A stretch of DNA of 8,705 bases from CAYMLQ01 sp964390795 (GTDB lineage: Bacteria; Verrucomicrobiota; Kiritimatiellia; RFP12; UBA1067), in the NCBI GenBank assembly GCA_964390795.1, contig CAYMLQ010000253.1:1-8705 (forward strand). The letters are read 5' to 3'. Each line of letters opens with the position of its first letter. Positions within the stretch are counted from its first letter, which is position 1. The notes below the pieces were generated by a model. That model had not been told where the DNA came from. It did not search any database and saw only the letters and a program-made list of their open reading frames with translations. A program made the position numbers and the translations under genes. Below, piece by piece: positions 7,864 through 8,705 of the stretch.

Positions 7864-7889
7864 TCGCTTGGCGACCAGTGTCGAAGCGA
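7864..7889 (+). other. Intergenic hairpin upstream of the URO-D-like gene
   Basis: TCGCTT (7864-7869) pairs perfectly with AAGCGA (7884-7889). Inside, CGAC (7872-7875) pairs with GTCG (7880-7883) around a CAGT loop, leaving a GG bulge. It sits in the 81-nt gap after the DUF1080 gene and 11 nt before the Shine-Dalgarno of the next gene. There is no T-run, so an intrinsic terminator is unlikely. It could be an RNA stability or processing element. Confidence 0.35.
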
Positions 7890-7900
7890 CTGTTCAAAAG

Positions 7901-7906
7901 AAGGAG
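7901..7906 (+). promoter_or_regulatory. Strong Shine-Dalgarno AAGGAG for the URO-D-like gene
   Basis: AAGGAG lies 6 nt before ATG 7913. It is the strongest ribosome-binding site in the window and fixes the start of a gene whose end is not visible. Confidence 0.75.
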
Positions 7907-7912
7907 TCTGTC

Positions 7913-8704
7913 ATGTCAGAACAAAATATGGAAGCGCTTTATCAGGCGAGGCTGCGGCGGTTCGTGACCGCGCTGAACAACAAGAAGCCGGACCGCGTGC
8001 CGATCCGGCCGTTCGCGGCGGAATTCACCGGGCGCCACGCGGGCTACACGTGCCAGCAGTTGACGCAGCACTACCCCGACGCGTTCGAGGCGATGATCCG
8101 GTGCTGCAAAGACTACGACTGGGACGCGGTGCCCGCGAGCATGGTGTATGTCTGGACAGGCATCACGGATGCGGCCAGCGTCAGGTACTACGGCGTGCCG
8201 GGCGTGGACGTGCCGCCGAACCACGGCTTCCAGTACCGCGAGCCGCCGGAGGACGCGTCGTTCATGCGCGAGGACGAGTACGAACGGCTGATCGATGATC
8301 CCACCGCCTTTCTTTACGAGGTGTGGCTGCCGCGCGCGTCGCGCAAGATCGCCGCGGCGGGCGAGCCCGTGACCTTTCGCCACAACGTGTCGCTGGTGTC
8401 GGCGGCGATGGCCATGACGCAGTACTTCAACGCGTTCGGGCCGCACTGCGCTCGCTTGCGCAACGAGTGCGGCATGCCCGGCGCGATCGCGGGCATCTTC
8501 AAAGCGCCGCTCGATATCCTCGGCGACAAGCTGCGCGGCTACATCGGGCTGACGATGGATCTGTACGAGCGGCCCGAGATCGTCATGAAAGCGTGCGAGG
8601 CGCTGATGCCGCACCTGTATTGGGTGGCGGCTGCCACGGCCGACCCGTCATCGCAGCTGCCGATCGGCTACTGGATGCACCGCGGCTGCGTGCCCTTTGT
8701 GCGG
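7913..8704 (+). CDS. Uroporphyrinogen decarboxylase (URO-D)-superfamily protein (3' end beyond window)
   Basis: From ATG 7913, 264 codons run open to the right edge. URO-D-superfamily proteins usually have about 340-400 residues, so roughly the last quarter to third is missing. Recognisable parts are the N-terminal LNNKKPDRVPIRPF (21-34), CCKDYDWDAVPASMVY (64-79), the HNVSLVSAAMAM segment in the middle and MDLYERPEIVMKACEAL near the visible end. The RQAGR-type motif expected near the N-terminus of haem-pathway HemE is absent, and no signal peptide is present, so this is probably a cytoplasmic paralogue. The superfamily includes corrinoid/methyl-transfer proteins of the MtaA/MtbA type, and such paralogues are common in PVC bacteria. 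It may act downstream of the exported enzymes, for instance in methyl-group handling, but nothing in the sequence proves this. Same strand as the operon, 81 nt after the DUF1080 gene. Confidence 0.82.
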   Translation, partial: MSEQNMEALYQARLRRFVTALNNKKPDRVPIRPFAAEFTGRHAGYTCQQLTQHYPDAFEAMIRCCKDYDWDAVPASMVYVWTGITDAASVRYYGVPGVDVPPNHGFQYREPPEDASFMREDEYERLIDDPTAFLYEVWLPRASRKIAAAGEPVTFRHNVSLVSAAMAMTQYFNAFGPHCARLRNECGMPGAIAGIFKAPLDILGDKLRGYIGLTMDLYERPEIVMKACEALMPHLYWVAAATADPSSQLPIGYWMHRGCVPFVR

Positions 8705-8705
8705 C

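Noticed and set aside
7916..8614. Minus-strand open frame of 232 codons near the right edge
   Set aside because: It is antisense to the URO-D-like gene, which has a strong Shine-Dalgarno and family motifs; the antisense product is Arg/His-rich with no motif.

Overview
The window looks like a chromosomal segment from a GC-rich member of the Planctomycetota-Verrucomicrobiota-Chlamydiota (PVC) group, most likely Kiritimatiellota, Lentisphaerota or Verrucomicrobiota. This is an inference. It rests on several Tat-exported Gfo/Idh/MocA oxidoreductases placed together with a DUF1080 (3-keto-disaccharide hydrolase type) lipoprotein, an exported xylose-isomerase-like TIM barrel, a HEAT-repeat protein, a URO-D-like protein and a PAS-AraC regulator. 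It also rests on copies of a G/C palindrome resembling one that I recall as dispersed through such genomes. No rRNA, tRNA, CRISPR array, transposase or phage gene was seen.

Layout: a partial AraC-family regulator with an N-terminal PAS-like domain runs leftward off the left edge (610 to 2, minus strand). A roughly 120-bp divergent region holds a good sigma70-like promoter for the regulator, placed so that its transcript would start at or next to the ATG. The same region has two 10-bp direct repeats exactly 21 bp apart. Rightward and closely spaced are: Tat-exported oxidoreductase A (733-2085), exported sugar isomerase/epimerase-like TIM barrel (2110-2970), Tat-exported oxidoreductase B (2980-4269), a HEAT-repeat protein overlapping B by 4 nt (4266-5660), a cluster of three palindromic repeat units (5667-5749), Tat-exported oxidoreductase C (5767-6990), a DUF1080 lipoprotein (7028-7831) and the first 264 codons of a URO-D-superfamily protein (7913 to the right edge). 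Gaps are 24, 9, -4, 106, 37 and 81 nt, so the first four rightward genes look like one operon and the rest may be co-transcribed.

Working model (inference): this is a regulated, largely extracytoplasmic route for attacking glycosides through keto-sugar chemistry. NAD(P)-dependent oxidoreductases, folded and loaded with cofactor before Tat export, would oxidise a sugar hydroxyl (classically C3). The DUF1080 protein and/or the TIM-barrel protein would then cleave or isomerise the keto-glycoside. The PAS-AraC regulator would control itself and the operon from the shared divergent region. The arrangement resembles the alternative keto-glycoside pathway described for Bacteroides thetaiotaomicron, but with three non-equivalent oxidoreductases plus HEAT-repeat and URO-D-like proteins. 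The substrate cannot be read from the sequence.
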